Source of the DNA: Megaleporinus macrocephalus | Lineage: Eukaryota > Chordata > Actinopteri > Characiformes > Anostomidae | NCBI GenBank assembly: GCA_021613375.1 | Contig: CM038719.1 | Span: forward strand, 41,108,620-41,172,619 | DNA: 64,000 nt | Reading direction: 5' to 3' | Shown: in pieces, positions 23,998 through 35,727 of the stretch | Numbering within the stretch: the first letter of the stretch is position 1 | Layout: every line of letters starts with the position of its first letter | The notes under the pieces: generated by a model | The model's input: only the letters and a program-made list of their open reading frames with translations | The model's database searches: none | What the model was told of the DNA's origin: nothing | Program-made: the position numbers and the translations under genes

Positions 23998-24283
23998 CCT
24001 GAGCCCGAAGTGACCGAGACGCCACAGGAAGTGCTCGCTCGCGCCGCAGCCACCGGCTTGCTGGATGGAATCCAGCCGAGTCAGCCGACCAAGAAGAAGG
24101 GGCGTGGCCGGAAGACCCACAAAGGAGCCACGAGTCAGACACGCTCCGCCCACACACGCCAGCACACCACCTCGCTCAGCAGCCAGTCGCAGCTTCTGGA
24201 GTTTTTGAACCGTGAAACGAAAGCAAGCAGCTCAGCTCCGGCGATAACACAGGAGAGGACAAGCGGAGCGTGTTCACCACGGG
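23998..24283 (+). CDS. nsun7: NSUN7 exon encoding start of C-terminal tail
   Basis: The phase-0 start PEPEVTETPQEVLARAAATG continues directly from LTRQ of the exon at 3903-4010. Diagnostic NSUN7 blocks are EVLARAAATGLLDGI (human: DVLARAAAKGLLDGI), a lysine/arginine-rich stretch KKKGRGRKTHKGAT, and LEFLNRETKASS (human: AEFLNRETKAS). The acceptor is TTACAG|CCT. The donor is G|GTAATT at 24283/24284, leaving one base (phase 1), which joins in frame to the exon at 26127. Reading through the donor would reach a stop after about 39 more codons, so intron retention would give a short alternative tail. The basic segment could act in RNA binding or nuclear localisation (inference). Confidence 0.93.
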
Positions 24284-24479
24284 GTAATTCACATTCACAC
24301 ATCTGCCCAGAGACCCCGGCACAGCTTTCCTCTCATCTACAGCTCAGCTCATCAGTTTGTGAACAGAGCTTTTATGAGCCGGGTAAAACAGTAAACTGAG
24401 CAGTACAAGAATTCCTTTAGGATAAGATCAGTGCCGACAGGGAAGGAGAGCTCTTTGGTTCTAAACCAGCCAACTTCCA
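24284..24479. other. 5' part of last NSUN7 intron
   Basis: Donor GTAATT then single-copy sequence, open for the first 100 bases, leading to the minisatellite. Confidence 0.6.
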
Positions 24480-25888
24480 GTGGTGGTGCTTTCCAGAGTC
24501 CAGTGCCGAAGCCTTACACCACTCCATAGTCCAGTGGTAGAGCTTTACACTGCTCCAGAGTCTAGTGGTGAAGCTTTACACCACTCCAGAGTCTAGTGGT
24601 AGAGCTTTACACTGCTCCAGAGTCTAGTGGTAGAGCTTTACACTGCTCCAGAGTCTAGTGGTAGAGCTTTACACTGCTTCAGAGTCTAGTGGTAGAGCTT
24701 TACACTGCTCCAGAGTCTAGTAGTAGAGCTTTACACTGCTCCAGAGTCTAGTGGTAGAGCTTTACACTGCTCCAGAGTCTAGTGGTGAAGTGTCACATTG
24801 CTCCAGAGTCTAGGGGTGAAGTGTCACATTGCTCCAGAGTCTAGTGGTAGAGCTTTACACTGCTCCAGAGTCTAGTAGTAGAGCTTTACACTGCTCCAGA
24901 GTCTAGTGGTAGAGCTTTACACTGCTCCAGAGTCTAGTGGTAGAGCTTTACACTGCTCCAGAGTCTAGTAGTAGAGCTTTACACTGCTCCAGAGTCTAGT
25001 GGTAGAGCTTTACACTGCTCCAGAGTCTAGTGGTGAAGTGTCACATTGCTCCAGAGTCTAGTAGTAGAGCTTTACACTGCTCCAGAGTCTAGTGGTGAAG
25101 TGTCACATTGCTCCAGAGTCTAGTGGTGAAGTGTCACATTGCTCCAGAGTCTAGTGGTAGAGCTTTACACTGCTCCAGAGTCTAGTGGTAGAGCTTTACA
25201 CTGCTCCAGAGTCTAGTGGTAGAGCTTTACACCGCTCCAGAGTCTAGTGGTAAAGCTCTACACCGCTTCAGAGTCTAGTGGTAGAGCTTTACACTGCTCC
25301 AGAGTCTAGTGGTGAAGTGTCACATTGCTCCAGAGTCTAGGGGTGAAGTGTCACATTGCTCCAGAGTCTAGTGGTAGAGCTTTACACTGCTCCAGAGTCT
25401 AGTAGTAGAGCTTTACACTGCTCCAGAGTCTAGTGGTAGAGCTTTACACTGCTCCAGAGTCTAGTGGTAGAGCTTTACACCGCTCCAGAGTCTAGTGGTA
25501 AAGCTCTACACCGCTTCAGAGTCTAGTGGTAGAGCTTTACACTGCTCCAGAGTCTAGTGGTAGAGCTTTACACTGCTCCAGAGTCTAGTGGTAGAGCTTT
25601 ACACTGCTCCAGAGTCTAGTGGTAGAGCTTAACACTGCTCCAGAGTCTAGTGGTAGAGCTTTACACTGCTCCAGAGTCTAGTGGTAGAGCTTTGTACTGC
25701 TACAGAGTCTAGTGGAAGAGCTTTACACTGCTCCAGAGTCTAGTGGTAGAGCTTTACACTGCTCCAGAGTCTAGTGGTAGAGCTTTACACCGCTCCAGAG
25801 TCTAGTGGTAGAGCTTTACACCGCTTCAGAGTCTAGTAGTAGAGCTTTACACTGCTCCAGAGTCTAGTAGTAGAGCTTTACACTGAGC
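24480..25888. repeat. 31-bp minisatellite in last NSUN7 intron
   Basis: About 44 copies of a 31-bp unit (GAGTCTAGTGGTAGAGCTTT plus ACACTGCTCCA) with a recurring variant (GGTGAAGTGTCACATTGCTC). Blocks of several units recur in the same order (for example 24780-24960 and 25310-25500), showing segmental duplication inside the array. The first, most divergent copies (24480-24530: AGAGTCCAGTG, CTTTCC, CCTTACACCACTCC) resemble a segment of fish Tc1-like elements, the likely seed. Confidence 0.95.
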
Positions 25889-26126
25889 TCTTTAGTATGA
25901 CCCCTTCTATTGGCCCTTCTATGGGGACCCCTGAACTCAGTGACCATATATTGTAAGTTTCCATTACTTGTTAGCTACGTTTGACTTGTAGATCCAGACC
26001 TAAAATAAATCAAACTTGCTTTGGCTCTACTAGTAAATGACACTGTGCCATCTTTCTCTCGTTTGATCTGTTTCTGTCTTTACATCCCTCTTCCTTTCTC
26101 TCTCCTTCATCCTGTCTCACCTTTAG

Positions 26127-26749
26127 GAGGAGCCAAACCCAAGTCCATCAGCTTGAACCTAGGCTCCGCCTCTTGTCCTGCCTTGATGTCCAGCTCCACC
26201 CTGACCTCCAGCTCCACTCAGACCCCCAACTCTGTCCTGACCACCAATGCTACCCTGGCCTCCAGCCATGCCATAATCTCTAGCTCCGCCCAGACCTCCA
26301 ACTCCATCCTGACCTCCAATGCTAACCTGATTTCCAGCTCCACCCCGACCTCCAGCACTACCCTGACCTCCAGCCATGCCTTAAACTCCAGCTCCATCCT
26401 GCCATCTAGCTCCACCCTGACCCCAAGTACCACCAGTCCCTCCTATAAAAGCATGACCCGGACATTCGTTAACGCGGCCTCCACCAATACCCGCCGAGCT
26501 CCCATCCCTGTAGCGCCACCCCCTGGCCCACCCAGGGGCAGGCAGGAGGTTCTGCGTCCCGTAGCACTCACGTTTCCTCCTGTGCTGTTCCCAGAACTCT
26601 CCCCTCCTTCATTGCAAAAGAACAGGAGACCCGCTCCACTCAGACTCAACCCCATGCTGTCCTACCTGCAGTGGAAAATCCCACCTCCTGCACCTCCTCC
26701 ACCACTCACACGGTCCAGCAGCATCAGACACGCCCGGCCGTGGCTCTAA
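26127..26749 (+). CDS. nsun7: NSUN7 terminal exon with Ser/Thr-rich repeat
   Basis: Acceptor CACCTTTAG|GAG at 26126/26127. The split codon G|GA gives Gly, so the reading frame runs SPRG-GAKPKSISLNL. Residues from about 26160 to 26440 form a low-complexity Ser/Thr/Asn region (units such as LTSSST, LTSSHA, ILTSNA) from an 18-bp coding repeat. After it the frame regains NSUN7-like sequence: RGRQEVLRPVALTFPPVLFP and RRPAPLRLNPMLSYLQWKIP, which parallel the human tail (RPRERQ..LRP, ..LPPVFMP, ..LYCRWVAP). It ends in a proline-rich segment and RHARPWL at the TAA, 26747-26749. The Ser/Thr expansion is not in the human protein as I know it. No strong AATAAA lies just downstream; ATTAAA at about 28083 is a weak candidate. 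Confidence 0.9.
26190..26440 (+). repeat. Coding 18-bp repeat within NSUN7
   Basis: Degenerate 18-bp units around CTGACCTCCAGCTCCACC, in frame with the six-residue period LTSSST. Units vary by substitution but the frame is kept for about 80 codons, suggesting selection against frameshift. Confidence 0.85.
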
Positions 26750-26861
26750 CGCACACACATACTATAAAACCAGTACAGCATCACACCGTACAGCACAGCT
26801 CAGCCTTAACTTACTCCAGTCACATGGCCATTGAGTACTTATTCGTTTTTCAGTGTCAGAA

Positions 26862-27336
26862 AAAAGGGAGAGTCAAAAGTCTTAGGACGCCCTCTTATTT
26901 CAGAAAGGAAAGGGAAGTCAAGGGCAAGTTTTTCCAATGGGATGGTGGTCATGTAGTAGATCAAAGATCAGAATATGTAATCAGATTTGCTCTATCTCTT
27001 GTGGTGCAAACATTATCAACACAGAAAGTGTTCAGCACCAGGGACCGCACACTGGACATGTAGTTCAATGTGGTGGTTGTTGTTGCAACTTCCTGTGTTG
27101 ATAACGCTTGAACCACAAGAGATATTACAAATCTGATTATATCAATCAATTTCTGAGACAATGCTGATGTTCTTTGATCTGCTACATGACCACCTTCCCA
27201 TTGGAAGAACTTGATCCCTTGATCCAATATGGCGGCCATCAAGGTGGTGGCCATGTTCGGGACATAGCCTTAAACATAGGCCTCCTCACCCGTTACTTGC
27301 TGGCGTATTTAGATGCGTCCTGAGACTTTTGACTCA
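26862..27336. mobile_element. Fold-back MITE, uninterrupted relative of 2551-3612
   Basis: Terminal inverted repeats GAGTCAAAAGTCTTAGGACG (26870) and CCTGAGACTTTTGACTC (about 27320-27336). The arms pair over most of their length, e.g. TTCCAATGGGATGGTGGTCA (about 26932) with its inverse TGACCACCTTCCCATTGGAA (about 27187). It lies just after the NSUN7 stop codon, in the 3' UTR or immediate flank. Confidence 0.75.
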
Positions 27337-28686
27337 TATTTTATTCATAATATCCAGTATTTCAGTATTTCCACCCTTTGCTTCAAGCCTTGCTTTTCAG
27401 GGGAGAGCAACAATGTACCAAACACATCCATTGAAGTTGAGGTTCTGGACTCTGTGATGTGATGGTCACTCCATTGTTCTGAGAACAGCAGCAGCTCCTT
27501 AGTTTAAAGTGTCTACATCTCTTTTTTGAACAGCTACACATCCTTTCACTCCCCATAGTGTTGAGAAGCACCTCTGGATGTTCTCAGATCTTCTAGAGGT
27601 GAAGGCCTTTTTCTCTTTTAATCATCTTTTTGAACTCCAGTTTTGGAAACTCCTGTTTGTTCTTCACTCATTTTCCTTTGACTTGCACAAGTAGGTCATC
27701 CTATATCAATTTTTTTTAGAACTTAGTCGTACCTAATGGCTATTCGACTGGACATAAATGGAAGGGAAGGTCTCTGACTTTGGTATAGTCCTCTACATAG
27801 AGCTGAACTACTAAACACATGAGCACACGGTGCCAACAGAAGCAGTTTCCTACACATCTGTGTGCAAATCTAAATGCATACGTCTATATAACAAGTATTA
27901 TTTGACTTTCTTATTGAGCTCACATGCACACGTTAGAAACTAGTGCCAAAAGTTGCTGGAGTTTGTTAGAACCCTCGTCTGCCTGTGTTCCCTGTGGCTG
28001 ATCTGAGTCCGATCCTTGTACACAGAATATTAATATCAGTCTGTAATGTATCTGTTATGTGAAGCTGATGTTGCCAAAAGCCTAATTAAACTGTTATGGA
28101 CTCTTGACCACTGTTGCCACATCTTGGTTATGGGGTATGAGAAGAGAATCTGATTTTAGGGGACGGGGTCAGGACTCCGTACTGAGACAGCAGCATGTTT
28201 TGAAATGCGTTTATTTGCACAGGGACATTCTGACATTAACATGGTGTAAAAATCAGTGAAGGACAGACGTCACGTTGCTTCTTCTCTGTGAGTCACACAG
28301 GTGAGTTAAGCTTGTTTACATGGATAAAAAAAAAAAATCACATTCCTATTTTTTTTATTCATATATGTCTGCAGCTTAGGCGTCCCCTGGCATCCTCCCT
28401 GGGTCTGCGAGCGCCGATCACCCTCAGCGTAACACCAAACGTGAGTGTGTATGTGTGCGTTTGTGTTAGTCAGTCTCTGTTGCGGTAACGTCGTTAGATG
28501 GTGAGCAGCAGCACGTTATAGCCTCTGGGGGTGCGTTTGTGTGATAGCACCGGGGGTCTCTCCGAGAATGTCATAGACTGTTGTTGTTAGAAGCACTGCG
28601 ATGAAGAAGATCCTCCACCATTTATGGTGATATCTGTTTGTGAAGAAACTGATTCCGGATCAGGGACCAGTTCCACAGTAGGCTCT
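27337..28686. other. Intergenic/3' UTR region, no gene seen
   Basis: No supported exon between the converging genes here. A poly(A)-rich stretch lies at 28325-28337 and GT-rich sequence at 28440-28470. ATTAAA at about 28083 is a possible NSUN7 polyadenylation hexamer. Confidence 0.4.
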
Positions 28687-31022
28687 TAAAGGGGCATTCA
28701 GGCCAAAATGAAAACTGTAGCTACATCTGTTGTGAGCATGCTTACTCACCTAGTCTCAGTTTAGTCTCCAGAGTGAGATTTTCCAGCTTTAAGACACGGA
28801 ACAGCTTATATTCTATTAGTTAGCGAATGCTAAAGAAACCCGCCGTATAGCTAACATGACTGCGAGGAAGCCGAATACGCTCTAACGGTCATATAACTGG
28901 ACAGTCATCATCGTTATCGTTACATGAATGGATTTACTCAAATGAGAGAAATGACTTGTGAGGCGAAGGAGCCAATGAGCTGAAAATATCTTAGCTTCAT
29001 TTCTCTGGCTAATAGGCTAAAAGCTTGGGTGCGTCCCAAATCCCTACTACTCAGTGGGCCAAATCAGGCGAGCGTGGCTTGTGTGTCCAGATACTCAGTA
29101 TTAATTGAGCAGTATGTGAACGTTGCCTGGACGTTAGGTACGTCCGAAATCGCATTAGTAGGTACTAGATTGGAGCCAGAATATACTGCTTGAGTGGTAG
29201 ACTAGACAGAGTGGCTCGGGCAGCTGGCTGGACTTGGGTTTAACCGGCTTTCAGGAGGACACGCCCACCTTCCCACTGTGCAGGTACTGATACGCTTCAG
29301 TACTTTTATAGTTTTTCATTACTGAACCGTCTACACCTTCCGAGAGTAATTAAACATGTCTCCATAAGTAACCTCAGACCACCTTCTCATATCACCCACC
29401 CACTGTGTTATTAACCTCAGACCACCTTCTCATATCACCCACCCACTGTGTTATTAACCTCAGACCGCCTTCTCATATCATCCACCCACTGTGTTATTAA
29501 CCTCAGACCACCTTCTCATATCATCCACCCACTGTGTATTATTAATCTCAGACCACCTTCTCACATCATCCACCCACTGTGTTATTAACCTCAGACCACC
29601 TCCTCATATCACCCACCCACTGTGTTATTAACCTCAGACTACCTTCTCACATCATCCACCCACTGTGTTATTAACCTCAGACCACCTTCTCATATCACCC
29701 ACCCACTGTGTTATTAACCTCAGACCACCTTCTCATATCACCCACCCACTGTGTTATTAACCTCAGACCACCTTCTCATATCACCCACCCACTGTGTTAT
29801 TAACTTCAGACCACCTTCTCATATCACCCACCCACTGTGTTATTAACCTCAGACCGCCTTCTCATATCATCCACCCACTGTGTTATTAACCTCAGACCAC
29901 CTTCTCATATCACCCACCCACTGTGTTATTAACTTCAGACCACCTTCTCATATCACCCACCCACTGTGTTATTAACCTCAGACCGCCTTCTCATATCATC
30001 CACCCACTGTGTTATTAACCTCAGACCACCTTCTCATATCATCCACCCACTGTGTATTATTAATCTCAGACCACCTTCTCATATCACCCACCCACTGTGT
30101 TATTAACCTCAGACTACCTTCTCACATCATCCACCCACTGTGTTATTAACCTCAGACCACCTTCTCATATCACCCACCCACTGTGTTATTAACCTCAGAC
30201 TACCTTCTCATATCATCCACCCACTGTGTTATTAACCTCAGACCACCTTCTCATATCACCCACCCACTGTGTTATTAACCTCAGACCACATTCTCATATC
30301 ACCCACCCACTGTGTTATTAACTTCAGACCACCTTCTCATATCATCCACCCACTGTGTTATTAACCTCAGACCACCTTCTCATATCACCCACCCACTGTG
30401 TTATTAACCTCAGACCACCTTCTCATATCATCCACCCACTGTGGTATTAACCTCAGACCACCTTCTCATATCACCCACCCACTGTGTTATTAACCTCTGA
30501 GGAGACAGTGTTGTGATATTAGAACTTCTTACTGTCTCTCTGGTCTCCTCCCATGTACCTGTATTCATTTTGGTTAACTGAGCAGAAGTTCTAACTCAAA
30601 GGCGGAACAAACACACGCTTGAAAGAGGGTGTGGCCAAATACGGTGAATAGTCTGGTCGTCGTTATATGTCATAAAGGCTACTTTAGCTAACTTTGATTC
30701 CTAATTATAAACATTTATGTAGGGTTATGTTAGTGCTAATGACAAGCTTATGTAGGTGTCATGTGACTTTATGACCAGTACCTTTCAGTAAAGTGTCACC
30801 GATAGATTAAGACAACCATAAACGATGCAAATCATAAGCATTCTGAGATCTTGTGATAGTGCTGTGTAGGAAATGTCCCTATGGCTGTATGACGTATGTG
30901 CGTAATGCATGCTGGGTATTGTTACCCAATGTAAATTCACGAACTCGGTGAAACGGTTGATACTGCTGTGCTACAGAATACTGCATAAGAGTTTCTGGTT
31001 TTAGACCGAATGCCCCTTAAGA
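28687..31022. mobile_element. Putative 2.3-kb TIR element enclosing a minisatellite
   Basis: Left CTTAAAGGGGCATTCAGGCC (28686-28705) and right GACCGAATGCCCCTTAAG (31003-31020) are imperfect inverted repeats, each bordered by TTAA. TTAA targets are typical of piggyBac-like elements, but the ends are short and I see no transposase. The 43-bp array fills its middle. Confidence 0.42.
29368..30498. repeat. 43-bp minisatellite
   Basis: About 26 copies of a 43-bp unit including CCTCAGACCACCTTCTCATA and TCACCCACCCACTGTGTTAT. Variants (CATCC, GACCGCC, GACTACC, TGTATTATTAATC) occur in repeated blocks, so multi-unit duplication has happened. Confidence 0.96.
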
Positions 31023-31610
31023 AAGGTTTAAGATTTGTGAATTGTAAATGAATAAATTGTTAGAATTCTGATAAACATTCCAAAATTAACAAATGTTATA
31101 AACATTTTCTTGAACGAGTGACTCGTGATGCTCCTCCCACAAACATGTTTTCGTAGGAGCTGTTACGAGGTTGGACAGGCTTCGCAGAACATTAGTCAAA
31201 ACCACATTCAACCTAAAGAGAAACAGATTTTTATAAATATTATTCAATTCAGACCATTAGGTGTTCACGTCAAACAGCTTCTGTTTAGTATGTACCTGAA
31301 AGGTCACACTGTTAGAAGAGAAAGGGGTTCTGTTATCATTTCAGTAAACAAGTGTGTCTACGCTTTCACTCTTTCTGCTTTATGGTGTTTGAATTTGCTA
31401 TTTATTTGTTTATTATCCTTAATTGTTTTAAGAAACCCACTAAAAATTATGGTTGGTTTTGTTCCTGCTGTGTTACATCTCAAGTAATTCCGAAACATGT
31501 TCACATACGTCGCTGGTCTAGTTTGTATAGCCACCACTGGAGAAGCTGAATCAATCATGTAGACGCATTTTACTGAAATTGAGAGCCAACTGGCTAAATG
31601 CACATTACAC
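31023..31610. other. Intergenic, no gene seen
   Basis: AT-rich. An open frame of 120 codons (31125-31487) has no recognisable features. Confidence 0.4.
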
Positions 31611-31855
31611 CTAGCTAGCTGCACCAAAAGCTGGTTTTATTGATGTTTCTTAGATTCCACATACATTTAACTGTTGTTCTTCCAGTGTTTGTACCCATGA
31701 AGGTCTCTCTAGCTAGCTAGCTAGCTGCACCAAAAACTGGTTTTATTGACGTTTCTAAGATTCCACATACATTTAACTGTTGTTCTTCCAGTGTCTGTAC
31801 CCATGAAGGTCTCTCTAGCTAGCTAGCTGCACCAAAAGCTAGTTGTAATTAGATT
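31611..31855. repeat. ~105-bp tandem repeat with AGCT-rich joints
   Basis: Two full copies and a partial third of a 102-106-bp unit starting GCACCAAAAGCTGGTTTTAT, joined by runs of CTAG/AGCT. A diverged further copy lies at about 32015-32060 (AAGCTGGTTTTAATCACATT). Confidence 0.8.
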
Positions 31856-33845
31856 TCCACGCTATCAAATAAGATAGCACTGAAGATGTCTGGCCCCAGC
31901 TCTCCTACTCAAACCCATTAACTGAATGTTCTGCTGTTCTGGGTTCTCGATGATTGGTACCCATGAAGGAAGGTGAACGCCTCCACGTCCTTAATTCTAA
32001 ATATTAGTCTCTCTAGCCAACAAGCGCCATCAAAAGCTGGTTTTAATCACATTTCCAGGCCATAAATCCTATGAACTCCAAATAAGACGATATTGAATTG
32101 TGTTAAGCCTACGTTATTGGCACCCATGAAGGAAATCAAACTCCTACATGTTCAGAATTCCAGAGATTTGTCTACATATTGTTGCACTGAGTAAGAGCAG
32201 CCATGCCACAGTGGATAATCTAGGCCTACAGCATTACCTTCACCTTCCAACGACAGTGAAACCGAACTTTGAGTCGGATCTTTAAAGACCTCACCTGCAT
32301 GATAAAAACCTACACTGACTAAACGTATTAAGAATGGGCGATACGATAATATCACAATACTACTGCCGTTTTTAAATATCATGATATTCTTCAATCTTCA
32401 ATCTTGGCCTATGTGTATTGAAACAACATTGGCAAGCAAAATATCACAACATTCACCGTATCGATTTTGGTATGTAGGTATTTTGACAATGCGCTGCATC
32501 AGGACGTTAGTTTCTCATCAGGTTGAATGGAGTTTCAGTCAACGTGGACGCAACAGTTGCTAGAAAAGGACTGTGTGAAGTGTGGAGGGGTCGATATCAG
32601 GAGTACGAGCTGTAACTGAGAGGCTACATGACCAACAATCTCAAACTTTCCTTAGAGAATGTTTACAACACTAAGAAATTCTTGGGTTTCTTAAATTCCT
32701 GGACGTGCACACCTTTCATAACTCTGGCCCCGGCTCTCAACTGGATGTTCTACCTCCATCTAGAACCTGATCGTCTGGCTCACGGCGCTGATACAGAATC
32801 AGCTCCTCCTGCCTGTTTAATATATAAGCTCATTCTAGATCAGCACCCTTTCGACTGGTTTATAGTCCCTCGCGCGACTTGCCGTTTGCCGCAGTAACAA
32901 ATCCCGCTTCTGTCATAGAGACGTTCAGGCGTCAGGAATCAGTGCAGACAGGCAACAGCGCTCACTAGAACAGCCCACTCTGCACTCTCAGCAGGTAAAC
33001 ATAGGATGTTCACTGATTTTTAAAAAGTGGTTGAGGGTCCAGCAGCAGACCAGCTTGCATGAAATGGATGTACTCTTCTAGAATCCATACAACATGAAAC
33101 ACCAGACATTGTAGATGTAGTAGGCGTGTGATCCTGGTCAGTGGTCAGTGGTGGACTTCCACAGATTGGCTCCAGTTGCCAACGTGTCTCTCAGGTGGGC
33201 GAATGTTGGCATGATGCCAGATTAAGGCCAGAAACATGAACTAACGCAAGTACGCAAACGCCATTCGGTGGTCACCATAGCGAGGGGGGTATTGGGGGGT
33301 GTCATTCAGATGGTAAGCGTTTTAGGCTTGGCGCTCTACTCAGCGCTGGGCTTGAGCATACTTTGAAACCAACCACACGTGTCTGAGTTTAAAACAAACC
33401 AATAAAAAGCCGTGGTTATGCGGAGAAGAGGCGAGAAACCAAAACTGGGCGAACAAGAAAGTGTTAAGTGTTTATGTTCTCACCAATCTGAAGAGCTACG
33501 GAGCCGCGACTCCAGAACTGCTGCCTCAGTGTGAACCTGCTGGTCCTGTCTGACTGCTGATAAGCCGCCATGCTGTATTTTTCCTATTGTTGTTGTGGTG
33601 TGCTTTCAGCGAGGGTCCTGAGAAACAGTTTGTCTCATTGAACGTTCAGTGGTAAGACAGATCAGAGATCAGTTCAGTTGAACGCCCCCAAAATCAGAAA
33701 TACACAAGTAGACCCTTAGTGACGTTTGCTGTAGAAGTTGCATACAACTTAAGACCTACACTGTCAGTCAAAAGTTGAATAGCTTTTTTATTTTAATAGC
33801 AATAACACTAGTGTATAACAGTGAAGAGATATTATTTATAACTAA
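31856..33845. other. Intergenic, only repeat fragments seen
   Basis: 32325-32400 (GGGCGATACGATAATATCAC) is a MITE fragment related in style to 4980-5352. The rest shows no exon, tandem array or identifiable element. Confidence 0.4.
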
Positions 33846-35095
33846 AAAGAGGTATGGAATTATTCCTGGAGCAGAATAAAACACCTGGTTGTGGTTTAAA
33901 GGACCTGAGGACCTTCTTTGACACAGTGGTGGATCTGCCATCTTTTACTGAGTGGTCTGCTGTGGCGGCAGCATCTCGACAGCAGACTAGAAGAGACTGG
34001 ACAAACTCATTAAGAGGGCCAGCTCTGTCCTGGGAAGCCCCCTAGACAGGAGGATGTTAGCCATCCATCCATGTTATGGTTGAATCAACGTTAAATCACT
34101 ATTAATGTCATGGTTGAATCAATGTTGAGTCACTATTAATGTTATGGTCGAATCAACGTTGAGTCACTATTGATGTTATGGTTGAATCAATGTTGAGTCA
34201 CTATTAATGTTATGGTCGAATCAACGTTGAGTCACTATTGATGTTATGGTTGAATCAATGTTGAGTCACTATTAATGTTATGGTCGAATCAACGTTGAAT
34301 CACTATTAATGTTATGGTTGAATCAACGTTGAGTCACTATTAATGTTATGGTTGAATCAATGTTGAGTCACTATTAATGTTATGGTTGAATCAATGTTGA
34401 GTCACTATTAATGTTATGGTTGAATCAACGTTGAATCACTATTAATGTTGTGGTTGAACCAACGTTGAATCACTATTAATGTTGTGGTTGAACCAACGTT
34501 GAATCACTATTAATGTTGTGGTTGAATCAACGTTGAGTCACTATTAATGTTATGGCTGAATCAACGTTGAGTCACTATTAATGTTATGGATGAACCAACG
34601 TTGAATTGGTGTTGATTTTGAAAAGTGAATCAACGTTGTTTCAATGTCTGTCCTTTAACCTTGACTAAACCATAGCTCACATTTGGGATGCTCAAAATTC
34701 TATGGGAGAGAAAAACTGTATGCTATGAGGAAAAATGATCAACTTTATTATTTTTATTCTCTGCAAAAGGCGGCATGTTGAAGACATTATGTTGATTCAA
34801 CATTTAAATTTCAACGTTTGTGCAACCATTTAACATTAAATGTTGTTTCAACGTTGTTTCAACTGACATAAATTCAACCATATTTCAACGTTGAAGGTCA
34901 GTTGTGTGCCAGCTGGGCAATCTTAAGAGTTCTTAAGTTCTTTTTTTTATTATTTATATTGTATATACTGTAGTGTTTATTTATCTATTTGTTGTATTGA
35001 GTGCCCTGCAATCTCTTTGCTGCTGTAACTCTGTGAATTTCAACTCTGTGGGACTAATAAAGTATTATCTTGTATTATCTTATTTTATCTTAAAG
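33846..35095 (+). mobile_element. LINE 3' fragment, split by a repeat-bearing insertion
   Basis: 33846-34056 carries a late LINE coding/UTR segment (GACTGGACAAACTCATTAAG, GCCAGCTCTGTCCTGGGAAG). 34917-35095 carries its 3' end (GCCCTGCAATCTCTTTGCTG, ACTAATAAAGTATTATCTTG, then ATCTT repeats). The interior is replaced by a different repeat (34060-34916). On the plus strand, i.e. opposite to APBB2. It lies 630 bp beyond the APBB2 stop, so it may fall in the APBB2 3' UTR in antisense. Confidence 0.65.
34060..34916. repeat. 34-bp minisatellite within an inserted TTCAACGTTGA-rich element
   Basis: About 16 copies of a 34-bp unit (GTTATGGTTGAATCAATGTT plus GAGTCACTATTAAT), then 300 bp rich in TTCAACGTTG/CAACGTTGAA palindromes, ending CAGTTGTGTGCCAGCTGGGC. 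The palindromic motif suggests a non-autonomous DNA element. Confidence 0.85.
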
Positions 35096-35727
35096 AATGT
35101 TTAGAGTTTTTTCTAGAAATTAGCTCGTTTGCTCTGATGCAGGCGTGCAGGGCGTTTACACTGCAAGGTGCACCAACGCATCTCTCTCGTTTCACAAACT
35201 CAGGTTTGTGTAGCTCGAAAGCGTTTGCGTACTTGTGTTCGTCCGTTTCTGGCCCAGTAGAAGTAAAGTGTAGAAGTCCGGTCGTACAGACGCAGAGAGG
35301 TGACCTGCAGCCCAGCAGCAGCGGCGGCGCCGAGTTCGCGAGCATGACCTCCACGAGAAAGCTACACCAACAACGTGACGATAACGGTATGATACGCAGC
35401 TCATGGCATCCTTCGAGCCCGCCTGGCCAGAGAAACGCTTCAGCCCCAGCTTCCGCCAGGTCAGTGTTCCGTGAGTGCGGGCTTAAAAACGTGTGAGTGT
35501 TTGTGTGAGACGGCCGAGACATGCTGCAGGGAGCGTGCTGAAACGCCAGAGGTCAACGGTGGAGCAGCACCCACTGGGCCTCTCTTCCATCCTTCTTCCT
35601 CGCTTCCGTTTACTCGTTTGTCCGTCTGTCGTCTCTCCTCGACTGCACAGAGGTACTGGTAACTATTTACAGGGTCTCCCGGTGGCTCGGCTAGGCTGTG
35701 CTGACCGTGGCGGTCAATGCTGCCCTG
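35096..35727. other. Downstream of APBB2 stop: probable 3' UTR
   Basis: On the minus strand this directly follows the APBB2 stop codon and is relatively GC-rich. No clear AATAAA (TTTATT on the plus strand) occurs between 35096 and 35727; the first such hexamers lie in the LINE at about 34977 and 34750. Polyadenylation may therefore use retroelement sequence (inference). Confidence 0.4.

Noticed and set aside
31125..31487. 120-codon plus frame in the intergenic region
   Set aside because: No recognisable family, AT-rich, no promoter or splice signals.
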